In this document: in pieces, positions 23,858 to 32,347 of the stretch
How the letters are laid out: each line of letters opens with the position of its first letter
How positions within the stretch are numbered: the stretch's first letter is position 1
Assembly: GCA_009377695.1 (NCBI GenBank)
Contig: WHTP01000047.1
Location: 1-40,383 of the forward strand
Length of the DNA stretch: 40,383 nucleotides
From: Hyphomicrobiales bacterium
GTDB lineage: Bacteria > Pseudomonadota > Alphaproteobacteria > Rhizobiales > Xanthobacteraceae
Direction of reading: 5' to 3'
Notes under the pieces: model-generated
Databases searched by the model: none
What the model was told of the DNA's origin: nothing
Seen by the model: only the letters and a program-made list of their open reading frames with translations
Program-made: the position numbers and the translations under genes

Positions 23858-23969
23858 TCCCGATTTACTTGAATTTGTGACTATTTCCGCCGAATTGTAG
23901 GCAGCTTCCGGACCGCTGCCACTTTTGCTAGGTTCGCCCGGATTTCCGGCCGCATTCTCGAACGATTCG

Positions 23970-23990
23970 GGTCTCGCGTGTTCCGAGACC
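23970..23990 (+). promoter_or_regulatory. Hairpin just upstream of the cobS ribosome site
   Basis: GGTCTCG and CGAGACC form a 7-bp stem with a 7-nt loop; GGAGG begins 3 nt after it. A hairpin this close to the ribosome site could affect cobS translation. No cobalamin-riboswitch core was found in the 265-bp leader. Confidence 0.4.
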
Positions 23991-24001
23991 ACGGAGGAAC
24001 A

Positions 24002-24988
24002 ATGACTGTTGCAACACAAGACGTCGCCGGCCTGCCCGATATGAAAGTGTCGGTTCGCCAGCTGTTTGGCATCGACAGCGACATGGAGGTTCCGGCCTAC
24101 TCCGAGCCCGACGATCACGTGCCGGATCTCGACCAGGACTATCGCTTCGACCGCGCCACGACGCTCGCGATCCTCGCCGGCTTCGCGCACAACCGGCGCG
24201 TCATCGTGTCCGGCTACCACGGCACCGGCAAGTCGACGCATGTCGAGCAGGTTGCGTCCCGTTTGAATTGGCCGTGCGTGCGCGTCAATCTCGATAGCCA
24301 CATCAGCCGTATTGACCTGATCGGCAAGGACGCGATCGTCATCCGCGACGGCCAGCAGGTGACCGAGTTCCGCGACGGCATCCTGCCGTGGGCGTACCAG
24401 CACAACGTCGCGCTCTGCTTCGACGAATACGACGCCGGACGCCCGGACGTCATGTTCGTGATCCAACGCGTGCTGGAATCGTCCGGCCGGCTGACCCTGC
24501 TCGACCAGTCGCGCGTGATCAAGCCGCATCCGGCGTTCCGCCTGTTCGCCACCGCCAACACCGTCGGCCTCGGCGACACGTCGGGCCTCTATCATGGCAC
24601 GCAGCAGATCAATCAGGCGCAGATGGACCGCTGGTCGATCGTGACCACGCTCAACTATCTGCCGCACGACAACGAGGTCGAGATCGTTCTCGCCAAGGCC
24701 AAGCACTACCGCACCGGCGAGGGCCGCGACATCGTCAACAAGATGGTGCGCGTTGCCGATCTGACCCGCAACGCATTCATGAACGGCGACATCTCGACCG
24801 TGATGAGCCCGCGCACGGTGATCACCTGGGCGGAGAACGCCGACATCTTCAAGGACGTCGGCTTCGCCTTCCGGCTCACCTTCCTCAACAAGTGCGACGA
24901 GCTCGAGCGGCCGATCATCGCCGAATTCTATCAGCGATGCTTCGGTGTCGAGCTGCCGGAAAGCTCGGTCAACGTGGCGCTGTCGTAA
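24002..24988 (+). CDS. cobS: Cobaltochelatase subunit CobS (AAA+ ATPase)
   Basis: CobS is the AAA+ motor that, with CobT, drives cobalt insertion into hydrogenobyrinate a,c-diamide by CobN in aerobic cobalamin synthesis. The 328-aa product has Walker [10 protein letters not shown] (residues 71-79), Walker [12 protein letters not shown] (about 136-146), a sensor region [14 protein letters not shown], and the arginine-rich [10 protein letters not shown]. The N-terminal segment [20 protein letters not shown] is typical of CobS. ATG 24002 was chosen for GGAGG just upstream. CobT follows after 99 bp with a REP-like element between. CobN is outside the window. Confidence 0.96.
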   Translation: MTVATQDVAGLPDMKVSVRQLFGIDSDMEVPAYSEPDDHVPDLDQDYRFDRATTLAILAGFAHNRRVIVSGYHGTGKSTHVEQVASRLNWPCVRVNLDSHISRIDLIGKDAIVIRDGQQVTEFRDGILPWAYQHNVALCFDEYDAGRPDVMFVIQRVLESSGRLTLLDQSRVIKPHPAFRLFATANTVGLGDTSGLYHGTQQINQAQMDRWSIVTTLNYLPHDNEVEIVLAKAKHYRTGEGRDIVNKMVRVADLTRNAFMNGDISTVMSPRTVITWAENADIFKDVGFAFRLTFLNKCDELERPIIAEFYQRCFGVELPESSVNVALS

Positions 24989-24990
24989 TT

Positions 24991-25076
24991 CGTCATTCCG
25001 GGACGCGGGCGCGCCGCTCGCAGCCAAGTGTACGCAGGCTGCGTAAACTGGTCTGCGCCGGCGCCCCGGAATGACG
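24991..25076. repeat. REP-like palindromic element between cobS and cobT
   Basis: Outer arms CGTCATTCCGGG (24991-25002) and CCCGGAATGACG (25065-25076) are perfect 12-bp inverted repeats. Inside lies a second hairpin CGCAGCC/GGCTGCG (25019-25025, 25037-25043). It occupies nearly the whole gap between two genes that should be co-expressed. The outer arms match the element at 1745-1816, so this is a second copy of the same dispersed family. Confidence 0.75.
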
Positions 25077-25087
25077 TTGGAGATCGA

Positions 25088-27034
25088 ATGTCCTCGAACA
25101 TCAAACCGAAGACCCCGTCGCGAGAATCCCCGACCGAGCCGTTCAAGCGCGCGGTAACCGGCTGTCTGCGCGCGATCGCGCGCAAGGGCGAGCTCGAGGT
25201 CACCTTCGCCGCGGAGCGTCCCGGCGTCGTCGGCGCCAAGGTCCGCCTGCCGGAGCCCGCACGCAAGCTCCCGTTGCAGGAGGCGGCGATCGTACGCGGC
25301 CACGCGGACTCGATCGCGCTCAAGCTCGCCTGCCACGATCCCGGCGTGCACCGCAAGCTGGCGCCGGGCGGGCAGACCGCGCGCGCGGTGTTTGATGCGG
25401 TCGAGCAAGCCCGGGTCGAGGCGATCGGCGCGCGTCGCATGTCCGGCGTCGCCAAGAATCTGACCGCGATGCTCGACGACCGCTTCCATCGCGGCAAGTT
25501 CGACGAGGTGAGTGACCGCGCCGACGCGCCGATCGAGGACGCCCTTGCGATGCTGGTGCGCGAGCGTCTCACCGGGCAGGCACCGCCGACGGCGGCGAAG
25601 CGGCTGGTCGATCTGTGGCGTCCGTTGATCGAGGATCGTGCCGGTAAGGATCTCAACCGTCTCGAAAAGCTGATCGAGAACCAGGCGCTGTTCGGCGACG
25701 TCGTCCATGACCTGCTCGATTCACTCGACATGGGCGAGGACCGCACCTCCGACTCCGACGAGGAGGAAGGCGAGGAGGGTGAGCAGGATCGCCAGAAGGA
25801 TGAGACCGGCGAAGAAGGCGAGGGCGCCGAGACCGAGGACGCGGAAGCGAGCACCGACGATTCCGCCGCCGCCGGCGAGGACATGTCGGAATCGACCTCA
25901 GAAGCGTCGGACGCGATGACGGCGGAGATGTCGGACGACGCGGAGATGGGCGACAGCGAGACGCCTGCGGAGGCGCGGCGCCCGGGGCAGCGTGGTCGGA
26001 ACGAGCCGCGCGGGCCGGAATACCGCCCGTTCGTGACCCGCTTCGACGAGACCGTGGATGCCGACGAATTGTGCGACGCCGATGAGCTCGAGCGGTTGCG
26101 CGGCTATCTCGACAAGCAGCTTTCGCATCTCCAGGGCGTCGTGGCGCGGCTGGCGAATCGCCTGCAGCGTCGACTGATGGCCCAGCAAAGCCGCGCCTGG
26201 GAATTCGACCTCGAAGAGGGCCTGCTCGACACTGCGCGGCTGCCGCGCGTCGTGATGGACCCGCTGCATGCGCTCTCGTTCAAGCGCGAGAAGGACATGA
26301 CCTTCCGCGATACCGTGGTGACGCTGCTGCTTGACAACTCCGGCTCGATGCGCGGACGCCCGATCACGGTGGCTGCGACCTGCGCCGACATCCTCGCGCG
26401 CACGCTTGAGCGCTGCGGCGTCAAGGTCGAGATCCTTGGCTTCACCACCCGTGCGTGGAAGGGAGGCCAATCGCGTGAGTCCTGGCTTGCCGCCGGCAAG
26501 CCCGCGAACCCGGGCCGGCTCAACGACATCCGCCACATCATCTATAAGTCGGCGGACGCGCCGTGGCGGCGCGCGCGCAAGAATCTCGGCCTGATGATGC
26601 GCGAGGGCCTGCTCAAGGAGAACATCGATGGTGAGGCGCTCGATTGGGCGCACAAGCGCCTGCTCGCCCGCACCGAGCAGCGCAAGATCCTGATGATGAT
26701 CTCCGACGGTGCGCCGGTCGACGACTCGACGCTGTCGGTCAATCCCGGCAACTATCTCGAGCGCCACCTGCGCTGGATCATCGAGGATATCGAGCTGCGC
26801 TCGCCGGTGGAATTGATCGCCATCGGCATCGGTCATGACGTGACGCGCTACTATCGCCGCGCGGTCACGATCGTCGACGCCGAGGAACTCGGCGGCGCCA
26901 TGACCGACAAGCTCGCCGAGCTGTTCGACGAGCATGCGGCGGCGGAACTGCGAGGCGCATCGCAGCCGCGGTCGAGCGCATGGTCGCGGGCATCGGCGCG
27001 CTTCCTCGATCCGGCCCCGGGGGCAAGGGGATAG
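25088..27034 (+). CDS. cobT: Cobaltochelatase subunit CobT (VWA domain)
   Basis: CobT pairs with CobS to form the chaperone-like ATPase complex of aerobic cobaltochelatase. The 648-aa protein has an N-terminal domain (about 1-210), a strongly acidic linker (about 216-292, dominated by Glu, Asp and Ser), a helical region (about 330-400) and a C-terminal von Willebrand A domain. That domain carries the metal-site motif DNSGS at 416-420 and the later segment [16 protein letters not shown] 25088 has TGGAGA 4 nt upstream; the extra 20 codons upstream lie in the REP-like element and are rejected. The last 40 or so residues (after LAELFDEH) are Ala/Ser/Arg-rich and look like a divergent tail. The next gene starts 11 bp later. 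Confidence 0.95.
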   Translation: MSSNIKPKTPSRESPTEPFKRAVTGCLRAIARKGELEVTFAAERPGVVGAKVRLPEPARKLPLQEAAIVRGHADSIALKLACHDPGVHRKLAPGGQTARAVFDAVEQARVEAIGARRMSGVAKNLTAMLDDRFHRGKFDEVSDRADAPIEDALAMLVRERLTGQAPPTAAKRLVDLWRPLIEDRAGKDLNRLEKLIENQALFGDVVHDLLDSLDMGEDRTSDSDEEEGEEGEQDRQKDETGEEGEGAETEDAEASTDDSAAAGEDMSESTSEASDAMTAEMSDDAEMGDSETPAEARRPGQRGRNEPRGPEYRPFVTRFDETVDADELCDADELERLRGYLDKQLSHLQGVVARLANRLQRRLMAQQSRAWEFDLEEGLLDTARLPRVVMDPLHALSFKREKDMTFRDTVVTLLLDNSGSMRGRPITVAATCADILARTLERCGVKVEILGFTTRAWKGGQSRESWLAAGKPANPGRLNDIRHIIYKSADAPWRRARKNLGLMMREGLLKENIDGEALDWAHKRLLARTEQRKILMMISDGAPVDDSTLSVNPGNYLERHLRWIIEDIELRSPVELIAIGIGHDVTRYYRRAVTIVDAEELGGAMTDKLAELFDEHAAAELRGASQPRSSAWSRASARFLDPAPGARG

Positions 27035-27045
27035 GCACCACCCTC

Positions 27046-28095
27046 ATGGCCAAGTTAAGCTTCAGCTGCGCCGCCGTCGCGCTGGTCGCGCTGCTGGCCG
27101 TTGCGCTGCTGGCCGTTACGCTGCCGGCGCCCGCGCCGGCCTCGAGGCAGGACGAGCGGCCGTCCGCGCCGTCCGCGATCGAGATCGACGCGCAGCCGGT
27201 TCCGTCATTCGACCACCGCGATCCCGATCGCCGGCGGTTCGGCATGCTCGATTTCCGCGGTGGGCTCGTGCTCACCTCGCCGTTCCGGGAATTCGGTGGC
27301 GTTTCCTCGATCAGCGTCGCGCCCGATGGCATGACTTTCGTCGCCGCGACCGACCGGAGCTGGTGGCTGCGCGGCCGCATCACCTACAACGGCACGCGGC
27401 CAACCGGCATCACGGATGCCGAAATGGCGCCGATGCTCGGCTCGGACGGACGCACGTTGGCGTCGCGGCGCTGGTACGACACCGAGGCGATGGCGCGCGC
27501 CGGGGGCACGATCTATGTCGGGATCGAACGCGTGCACCGCATCGTGCGTTTCGACTACGGCAAGAACGGCTTGTTGGCGCGGGCACGCCCGATCAAGGTG
27601 CCGCCCGCGTTCCGGTCGTTTCCCAACAACGGAAGCGTCGAGGCGCTCGCCTTCGTGCCACCCGGCTCACCGCTTGGTGGCACGCTGATCGCGATCGCGG
27701 AGCGCGGCCGTGATCGTGCCGGCAATCACTTGGCCTACCTGATCGGCGGCCCGCGGCCCGGGGCATTCGCGATCAAGCGAAGAAACGACTATGACGTCAG
27801 CGACGCCACGATCTTGCCGGGCGGCGACCTCGTCGTGCTGGAGCGCAAGTTCGGCTGGACCACCGGCCTCTTTATCCGTATCCGCCGGATTCCGATCGCC
27901 GAGGTGCGGCCCGGTGCGCTGGTCGACGGGGCGGTGCTGATCGAAGCCGATCTCGGCCAGCAGGTCGACAATATGGAGGGGATCAGTGCGCATCGCAGCA
28001 GCACTGGCGAGACCGTGCTGACGCTGACCTCGGACAACAATTTCTCGCCGCTGCAGCGCACGATGCTGCTGCAGTTCTCGCTGGCGGAGGAGTAA
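27046..28095 (+). CDS. Exported phytase-like esterase family protein
   Basis: A 349-aa protein of the esterase-like activity of phytase family, a beta-propeller-type exported protein. A hydrophobic N-terminal segment (about residues 5-27, ending in APAPAS) should direct export. Family features are FGGVSSISVAPDGMTFVAAT near the start of the domain, YDTEAMARAGGTIYVGIERV, NGSVEALAFVP, LPGGDLVVLERKFG, and the C-terminal DNMEGISAHR with LTLTSDNNFSPLQRT. ATG 27046 is 11 bp after cobT, so the gene is probably co-transcribed, though it has no obvious link to cobalamin. True phytase activity is doubtful for most members of this family. Confidence 0.87.
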   Translation: MAKLSFSCAAVALVALLAVALLAVTLPAPAPASRQDERPSAPSAIEIDAQPVPSFDHRDPDRRRFGMLDFRGGLVLTSPFREFGGVSSISVAPDGMTFVAATDRSWWLRGRITYNGTRPTGITDAEMAPMLGSDGRTLASRRWYDTEAMARAGGTIYVGIERVHRIVRFDYGKNGLLARARPIKVPPAFRSFPNNGSVEALAFVPPGSPLGGTLIAIAERGRDRAGNHLAYLIGGPRPGAFAIKRRNDYDVSDATILPGGDLVVLERKFGWTTGLFIRIRRIPIAEVRPGALVDGAVLIEADLGQQVDNMEGISAHRSSTGETVLTLTSDNNFSPLQRTMLLQFSLAEE

Positions 28096-28171
28096 GGGCG
28101 CGCTCAGCACCATGACAAACGCGCCATCGCAATCGCCGGGACGGTCCGCGCCACGCGATCGGTGATCTGGT

Positions 28172-28798
28172 TCAAGGCATGTTGGCCGGCGACGAGAACG
28201 GCTTGGTAGCATCTACGACGAACATCACGAGCTGATCGAGATCCGTCATTCCATCGCTGAAGACAACCATCGGCGTATCGGGTCCATGTCCATTCATGGA
28301 CTGGCTAGCGTCGGCGTAGGTGACGCCGTGCGGAGTCCTTTGTCCCAACCGGCCGGCCAGCACGTAAAAGGCTTCGGAGCCGGGGTGGGTGTGCACCGGA
28401 GTCTTAACCCCGGGCGGACCGCCGGCATGGTTGATCCGGAGCAGATATTCCGGCGCGGTGACCAGCGGGACGGGGCCGATCTCGGCCACCCGGTTGGCGC
28501 CTGCGGACGGTGCGCCCTTCGGGCCGAGTGTAAACAGCCAGGCCTTCCCGGAGACCTCGGCCGCAAGCCCCGTCGCACCGGCTCCGGCTTGCGCCTGCGC
28601 GAGCAAGGGGAAGATTTCGATCGTCCAGAACAGCGGCCCGGCGGGGAGCTGCTTCACCTTTTTCTCGGCAACGGGCTTGATCGTGAGCTGCTGCGCCGAT
28701 GCCGCCGCAGTCGAGAACATCAATCCCGGAATCGCCGATAGCGTCAGCACCAGCGCGAGCAGGGTGGCGCGCCTGAGTTTGAATAGCGGGTGTTTCAT
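28172..28798 (-). CDS. Exported cupin-domain protein, 208 aa
   Basis: A cupin with a long signal peptide (about residues 1-36; basic KHPLFKLRRA, hydrophobic LLALVLTLSAIPGLMF, then AAASAQQ). The barrel core shows VKTPVHTHPGSEAFYVLAGRL with a His-X-His pair and a downstream glutamate, and later VVFSDGMTDLDQLVMFVVDA. ATG 28798 has AGGA 8 nt upstream; the longer frame to 28849 is rejected because it would displace the signal peptide. It is divergent from the winged-helix/TPR regulator, which may control it. A separate exported cupin lies at 20971-21417, but the two are not close in sequence. Confidence 0.82.
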   Translation of the reverse strand: MKHPLFKLRRATLLALVLTLSAIPGLMFSTAAASAQQLTIKPVAEKKVKQLPAGPLFWTIEIFPLLAQAQAGAGATGLAAEVSGKAWLFTLGPKGAPSAGANRVAEIGPVPLVTAPEYLLRINHAGGPPGVKTPVHTHPGSEAFYVLAGRLGQRTPHGVTYADASQSMNGHGPDTPMVVFSDGMTDLDQLVMFVVDATKPFSSPANMP

Positions 28799-28952
28799 TA
28801 GCGTGATCCTGTGCAGCGAAAGGGGCTCGCCACCAGCATGCGGGACCATCGTGATGTTGGCTTTCAGAAAGGCTTACCTTTCCGTCACGATTTCATTGAT
28901 TCTCGTGCCGTGATATTTTTTTGAAGGCGTATCCGCCTGATTGGAACTCGAC

Positions 28953-30497
28953 GTGCGATATGTGTTCGAGGACTACGCGCTTGACACCGATCGGCGCGAG
29001 TTGCTGCGCGCAGCCGGTCCGGTTTCGGTCGAACCGCAGGTGTTCGACCTGCTGCGTTACCTGATCGAGAACCGCGAGCGCGTCGTCAGCCGGGCCGATC
29101 TTCTCGCCTCGGTGTGGCGGGGCCGCATCGTGTCGGATTCTGCGCTGAGCACCCGGATCAACGCCGCCCGTTCCGCGCTCGGCGACAACGGCGAAGTGCA
29201 ACGGCTCATCAAGACGCTGCCGCGACGGGGCATACGGTTTGTCGGCGCCGTGCGAGAGGAGCCCGGGACCGCCGACGCGCGTCCAATGCACCTTTCGCCC
29301 GCCGGCTCCGACAAGCCGTCTATTGCAGTCCTGCCGTTTGAGAATCTCAGCGGCGACCCGGAACAGGATTACTTCACCGACGGCGTTGTCGAAGACATCA
29401 CCACGGCCTTGTCGCGAAATCGCGCGTTCTTTGTTATCGCCCGCAACTCATCGTTCACGTACAAGAGCAGGCCGCTCAATACCCAGCGTGTCGCGCATGA
29501 GCTCGGCGTCCGCTATCTGCTGGAAGGCAGCGTGCGCAAATCGGGCGGCCGGGTGCGCGTCACCGGGCAGTTGATCGAGGCAGAATCCGGACGGCATCTT
29601 TGGGCCGACCGGTTTGACGCGGAGCTCGCGAACATCTTCGAGCTGCAGGATCAGGTCGTCACTCGTGTGGTGGGGGCGATCGCCCCACAGCTTGAGAAAG
29701 CGGAGATGGATCGCGCCAAGAAGGCTGCGACCGGCGATCTCGCGGCTTATGATCTCTATCTGCGCGGCCTTGCCAGCTGGAACCGCTGGACAAAGGAAGA
29801 AAATGCGAAGGCGCTGCAGCTCTTCTACGCCGCTATCGACAAGGATCGCGAGTTCTCGACTCCGTATGGGTTGGCGGGGTCCTGCTATCTTTTCGCAAAG
29901 GCGAGCGGCTGGACATCAAGCTTTGACGAAAAGGAAATCTCCCGCCTCGCAGACCACGCCGCCGACCTCGGGGTAGATGATCCCGTGGCGCTATGCTGGG
30001 CAGGACACGTGCACGCGTTCTTTTTCAAGGACGTCGATCGCGCGCTCCTGCTCATCGATCGCGCACTGGAGCTCGACGAGAACCTCGCGGTCGCCTGGCA
30101 GCGAAGCGGCTGGGTTCGCGGATATGCCGGCGATTCCGAAGGAGCCATCGCAAGCCTGAACCGGGCAATCCGGCTTAACCCGCTCGACCCTCGCGTTTTC
30201 CTTACGCAAAGTGCGATGGGCTTTGCTCATTTCATCGCCGGCCGCGACGACGAAGCGGCGCACTGGGCGGCGATGGCGCTGCGCATCAAGCCCAGCTGGT
30301 TGCCGGCGCTGCGCGTTGCCATTGCGGCGAACGCGATGGGCGGCCGGATCGATGAGACGAATCGCGCGCTGAAGGCGTATCTCGGAATCGATCCGGCGGT
30401 GAGCATCGCCAAAATCTGCGACTACTACCCGTTGCGCCATGAGGCCGACCGGCAGCGGCTGATCCTGGCCTTGCGCAAGGCAGGCCTGCCTGAATGA
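28953..30497 (+). CDS. Winged-helix regulator with TolB-like domain and TPR repeats
   Basis: A 514-aa protein of the OmpR/ToxR-type winged-helix plus TPR class that is abundant in Bradyrhizobium relatives. Residues about 1-97 are the DNA-binding domain (MRYVFEDYALDTDRRELLR, EPQVFDLLRYLIENRERVVS, STRINAARSALGD, RGIRFVG). Residues about 120-225 are a TolB-like N-terminal domain (SIAVLPFENLSGDPEQDYFT, GVRYLLEGSVRKSGGRVRV). The rest holds TPR-like helices (AIASLNRAIRLNPLDPRVFL, WAAMALRIKPSWLPALRVAI). No membrane segment was seen, so it is soluble. GTG 28953 is preferred over the longer TTG 28941 frame because GGA lies about 9 nt upstream and MRYVFEDY is the usual opening. Divergent from the cupin gene, its probable target. 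Confidence 0.85.
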   Translation: MRYVFEDYALDTDRRELLRAAGPVSVEPQVFDLLRYLIENRERVVSRADLLASVWRGRIVSDSALSTRINAARSALGDNGEVQRLIKTLPRRGIRFVGAVREEPGTADARPMHLSPAGSDKPSIAVLPFENLSGDPEQDYFTDGVVEDITTALSRNRAFFVIARNSSFTYKSRPLNTQRVAHELGVRYLLEGSVRKSGGRVRVTGQLIEAESGRHLWADRFDAELANIFELQDQVVTRVVGAIAPQLEKAEMDRAKKAATGDLAAYDLYLRGLASWNRWTKEENAKALQLFYAAIDKDREFSTPYGLAGSCYLFAKASGWTSSFDEKEISRLADHAADLGVDDPVALCWAGHVHAFFFKDVDRALLLIDRALELDENLAVAWQRSGWVRGYAGDSEGAIASLNRAIRLNPLDPRVFLTQSAMGFAHFIAGRDDEAAHWAAMALRIKPSWLPALRVAIAANAMGGRIDETNRALKAYLGIDPAVSIAKICDYYPLRHEADRQRLILALRKAGLPE

Positions 30498-30557
30498 GGC
30501 CATGCGCGCGCGATTCAGAAATCGTGCCTGAGTTTGCGTCGGTGGGTGGAAGCTGAG

Positions 30558-30857
30558 TCAGCTCGCCGCCGGAGCGGCAGCCTTCTTCTTCGCGATCTGG
30601 CGCTTGAGGTCGAGCGCCTTGGGCGAGAGCTCCGCGTCCTTGGCCTTGGCCAGGAATGCGTCGAGCCCGCCGCGATGATCGACCGATTTGAACGCGTTAG
30701 CCGAAACGCGCAGCCGCACCGAGCGCCCGAGCGCGTCGGACATCAGCGTCACGTTCAGGAGGTTGGGCAGGAACCGCCGCTTGGTCTTGATGTTCGAATG
30801 GGAGACCTTGTGGCCCACCTGGGCGCCCTTGCCGGTCAATTCACAACGTCGCGACAT
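30558..30857 (-). CDS. rpmB: 50S ribosomal protein L28
   Basis: A 99-aa bL28 protein of the large ribosomal subunit. It has the typical start [20 protein letters not shown], the basic [12 protein letters not shown], and the C-terminal [20 protein letters not shown] tail of alphaproteobacterial L28. The zinc-binding cysteine pairs of some L28 forms are absent, since only Cys5 is present. ATG 30857 has AAGGG 8 nt upstream; the open frame continues to 31070 but carries no L28 sequence. It is divergent from the DUF3108 gene. Confidence 0.97.
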   Translation of the reverse strand: MSRRCELTGKGAQVGHKVSHSNIKTKRRFLPNLLNVTLMSDALGRSVRLRVSANAFKSVDHRGGLDAFLAKAKDAELSPKALDLKRQIAKKKAAAPAAS

Positions 30858-31223
30858 CACGAAAACCCTTAAATCCGGAGCCCTTGCGAGCGGTCGCCAT
30901 TGTTCCGGGATGATGGGCCCGGGGCCGTGTGGCGGACAGCAGGCTCGCTTGGAGACCGCGGACGTATAGGAATGGGGCCACAAGGTCAAGCAGCGGACCG
31001 GCCGCCGGGGGTACGCCAAAGCGCGGCCCCGGAATGCGCCCGGTTCCCGGATTTGCCTTGATCGGGTCAAGATGACACGGCAAACCGTGACTGGGGCGGA
31101 TCGCTGAAATCGTTATTGAAGCCCCGAGAGCCGTGGTCCGACGCATGCCCCGGGGCGGGCGCGGCCCGCCACGGCCAGACCTAACCGCGGAATGACCGTG
31201 GACTAACGGGGTCGTCGATTTTG
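30858..31223. other. Divergent intergenic region between rpmB and the DUF3108 gene
   Basis: About 365 bp with no convincing gene; it should hold the rpmB and DUF3108 promoters. It contains a GC-rich hairpin GGCGGGC-GCG-GCCCGCC at 31154-31170 and a CCCCGGAAT stretch near 31027-31035. That stretch recalls the arms of the REP-like elements at 1745 and 24991, but no matching opposite arm was found. Confidence 0.4.
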
Positions 31224-32090
31224 ATGTCGCAACATCTTCTCCGACGTATGGTGCTCGCAGGCGCGTCCCTTGGTACATTCCTTGGCGCGGAGCTGGTGTA
31301 CGGCGGCAGCGCGGCCTGGACGCAGGGCAGCCTCGACGCGCAGTATCAGGTCACACTGGGTGGCGTTTCGTTCGGCAAAGGGGCTTGGCGGATTCAGGTC
31401 AGCGACGACCATTTCACGGCGTCGGTGAACGGGACGACGACGGGCGTGATGCGTCTGTTCACCACCGGGCGCGGCGCCAGCGTCTCGCGCGGCTCGGTGA
31501 CCCGCGGTGCGCTTCATGCATCGTCCTATTCCTCCAGCATCGCGACCGACAAGAAATACGACGAAGTCCGCATGCAATTGAGCTCCGGCAGCGTCAAGGA
31601 CTATATGGCGGAACCGCCGACCACGCCGGATCCCCAGCGGGTGCCGGTGAAGGACGTGCATCGCCGCAACGTGGTCGACCCAATGACCGCCGCGATCATG
31701 CGCGTCCCCGGGACTGGAGACACGTTCGTGCCGCAGGCGTGCAATCGCAAGCTCTCGGTGTTCGACGGCCGCATGCGCTACGACCTCCAGCTCGCATACA
31801 AGCGTCTCGACCGGGTCAAATCCCAGAGGGGCTATCAGGGCACTGTCGTCGTGTGTTCCGTCACGTTCGCTCCGATCGCGGGCCACGTGCCGAGCCGGCC
31901 GGCCATCAAATATCTGGTCCAGTTGCGCGAGGCTGAGATGTGGCTTGCACCGATCGCCGGAACGCGGTTGATGGTGCCGTATCGGATTTCGCTGCCGACC
32001 CCCCTTGGCCAGGGCGTGCTGCAGGCGACGCAGTTCCTGACGGTTCCGCGGTCGCCTCGCCCGACGCCGACCAGCGCCCGGTCGCAATAG
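31224..32090 (+). CDS. DUF3108 domain-containing exported protein
   Basis: A 288-aa protein with an N-terminal signal-type segment (LLRRMVLAGASLGTFLGAEL) and a DUF3108-like body: QYQVTLGGVSFGKGAWRIQV, YSSSIATDKKYDEVRMQLSS, NVVDPMTAAIMRVPGTGD, CNRKLSVFDGRMRYDLQLAY and CSVTFAPIAGHVPSRPAI. Two cysteines in the mature part (in QACNRKL and VVVCSV) could form a disulfide. The family is predicted to be a periplasmic beta-rich domain of unknown function. ATG 31224 is used; a TTG one codon earlier is also possible, and neither has a clear ribosome site. Its place between rpmB and the helicase is a conserved rhizobial arrangement. Confidence 0.83.
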   Translation: MSQHLLRRMVLAGASLGTFLGAELVYGGSAAWTQGSLDAQYQVTLGGVSFGKGAWRIQVSDDHFTASVNGTTTGVMRLFTTGRGASVSRGSVTRGALHASSYSSSIATDKKYDEVRMQLSSGSVKDYMAEPPTTPDPQRVPVKDVHRRNVVDPMTAAIMRVPGTGDTFVPQACNRKLSVFDGRMRYDLQLAYKRLDRVKSQRGYQGTVVVCSVTFAPIAGHVPSRPAIKYLVQLREAEMWLAPIAGTRLMVPYRISLPTPLGQGVLQATQFLTVPRSPRPTPTSARSQ

Positions 32091-32347
32091 CGGGTTGGTG
32101 AGGGGTTAACAGCATCATTCAAATGCGCCGAACCGGCCGGACCGCAAAAACGAGATTTAGTGGCCCTCAGTCGAGTGGGCGCGAGATATGGCAGTGAACG
32201 AAATCCGACTGGGAGCGAGTCAGCGATTCGGCCGCGATTCGTTCCAGACTCGTTCTACAGCTTAACCACAGGCTTTTCCCGCGTCGCATTGTGGTACAGA
32301 AGAGGCTTGGAGAGGGTGGCGGCCCTTTCCCTTCCCCCGGACCTGAA

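Noticed and set aside
23737-24001. Cobalamin riboswitch in front of cobS
   Set aside because: The leader lacks the conserved B12-box and core helices; only small local hairpins are present.
23807-25708. 633-codon frame antisense to cobS and cobT
   Set aside because: Shadow frame that also crosses the REP-like element; no domain.
28941-28952. TTG 28941 as start of the winged-helix/TPR gene
   Set aside because: Spacing to the nearest AAGG is about 15 nt; GTG 28953 fits the usual N-terminus and has a closer purine-rich site.
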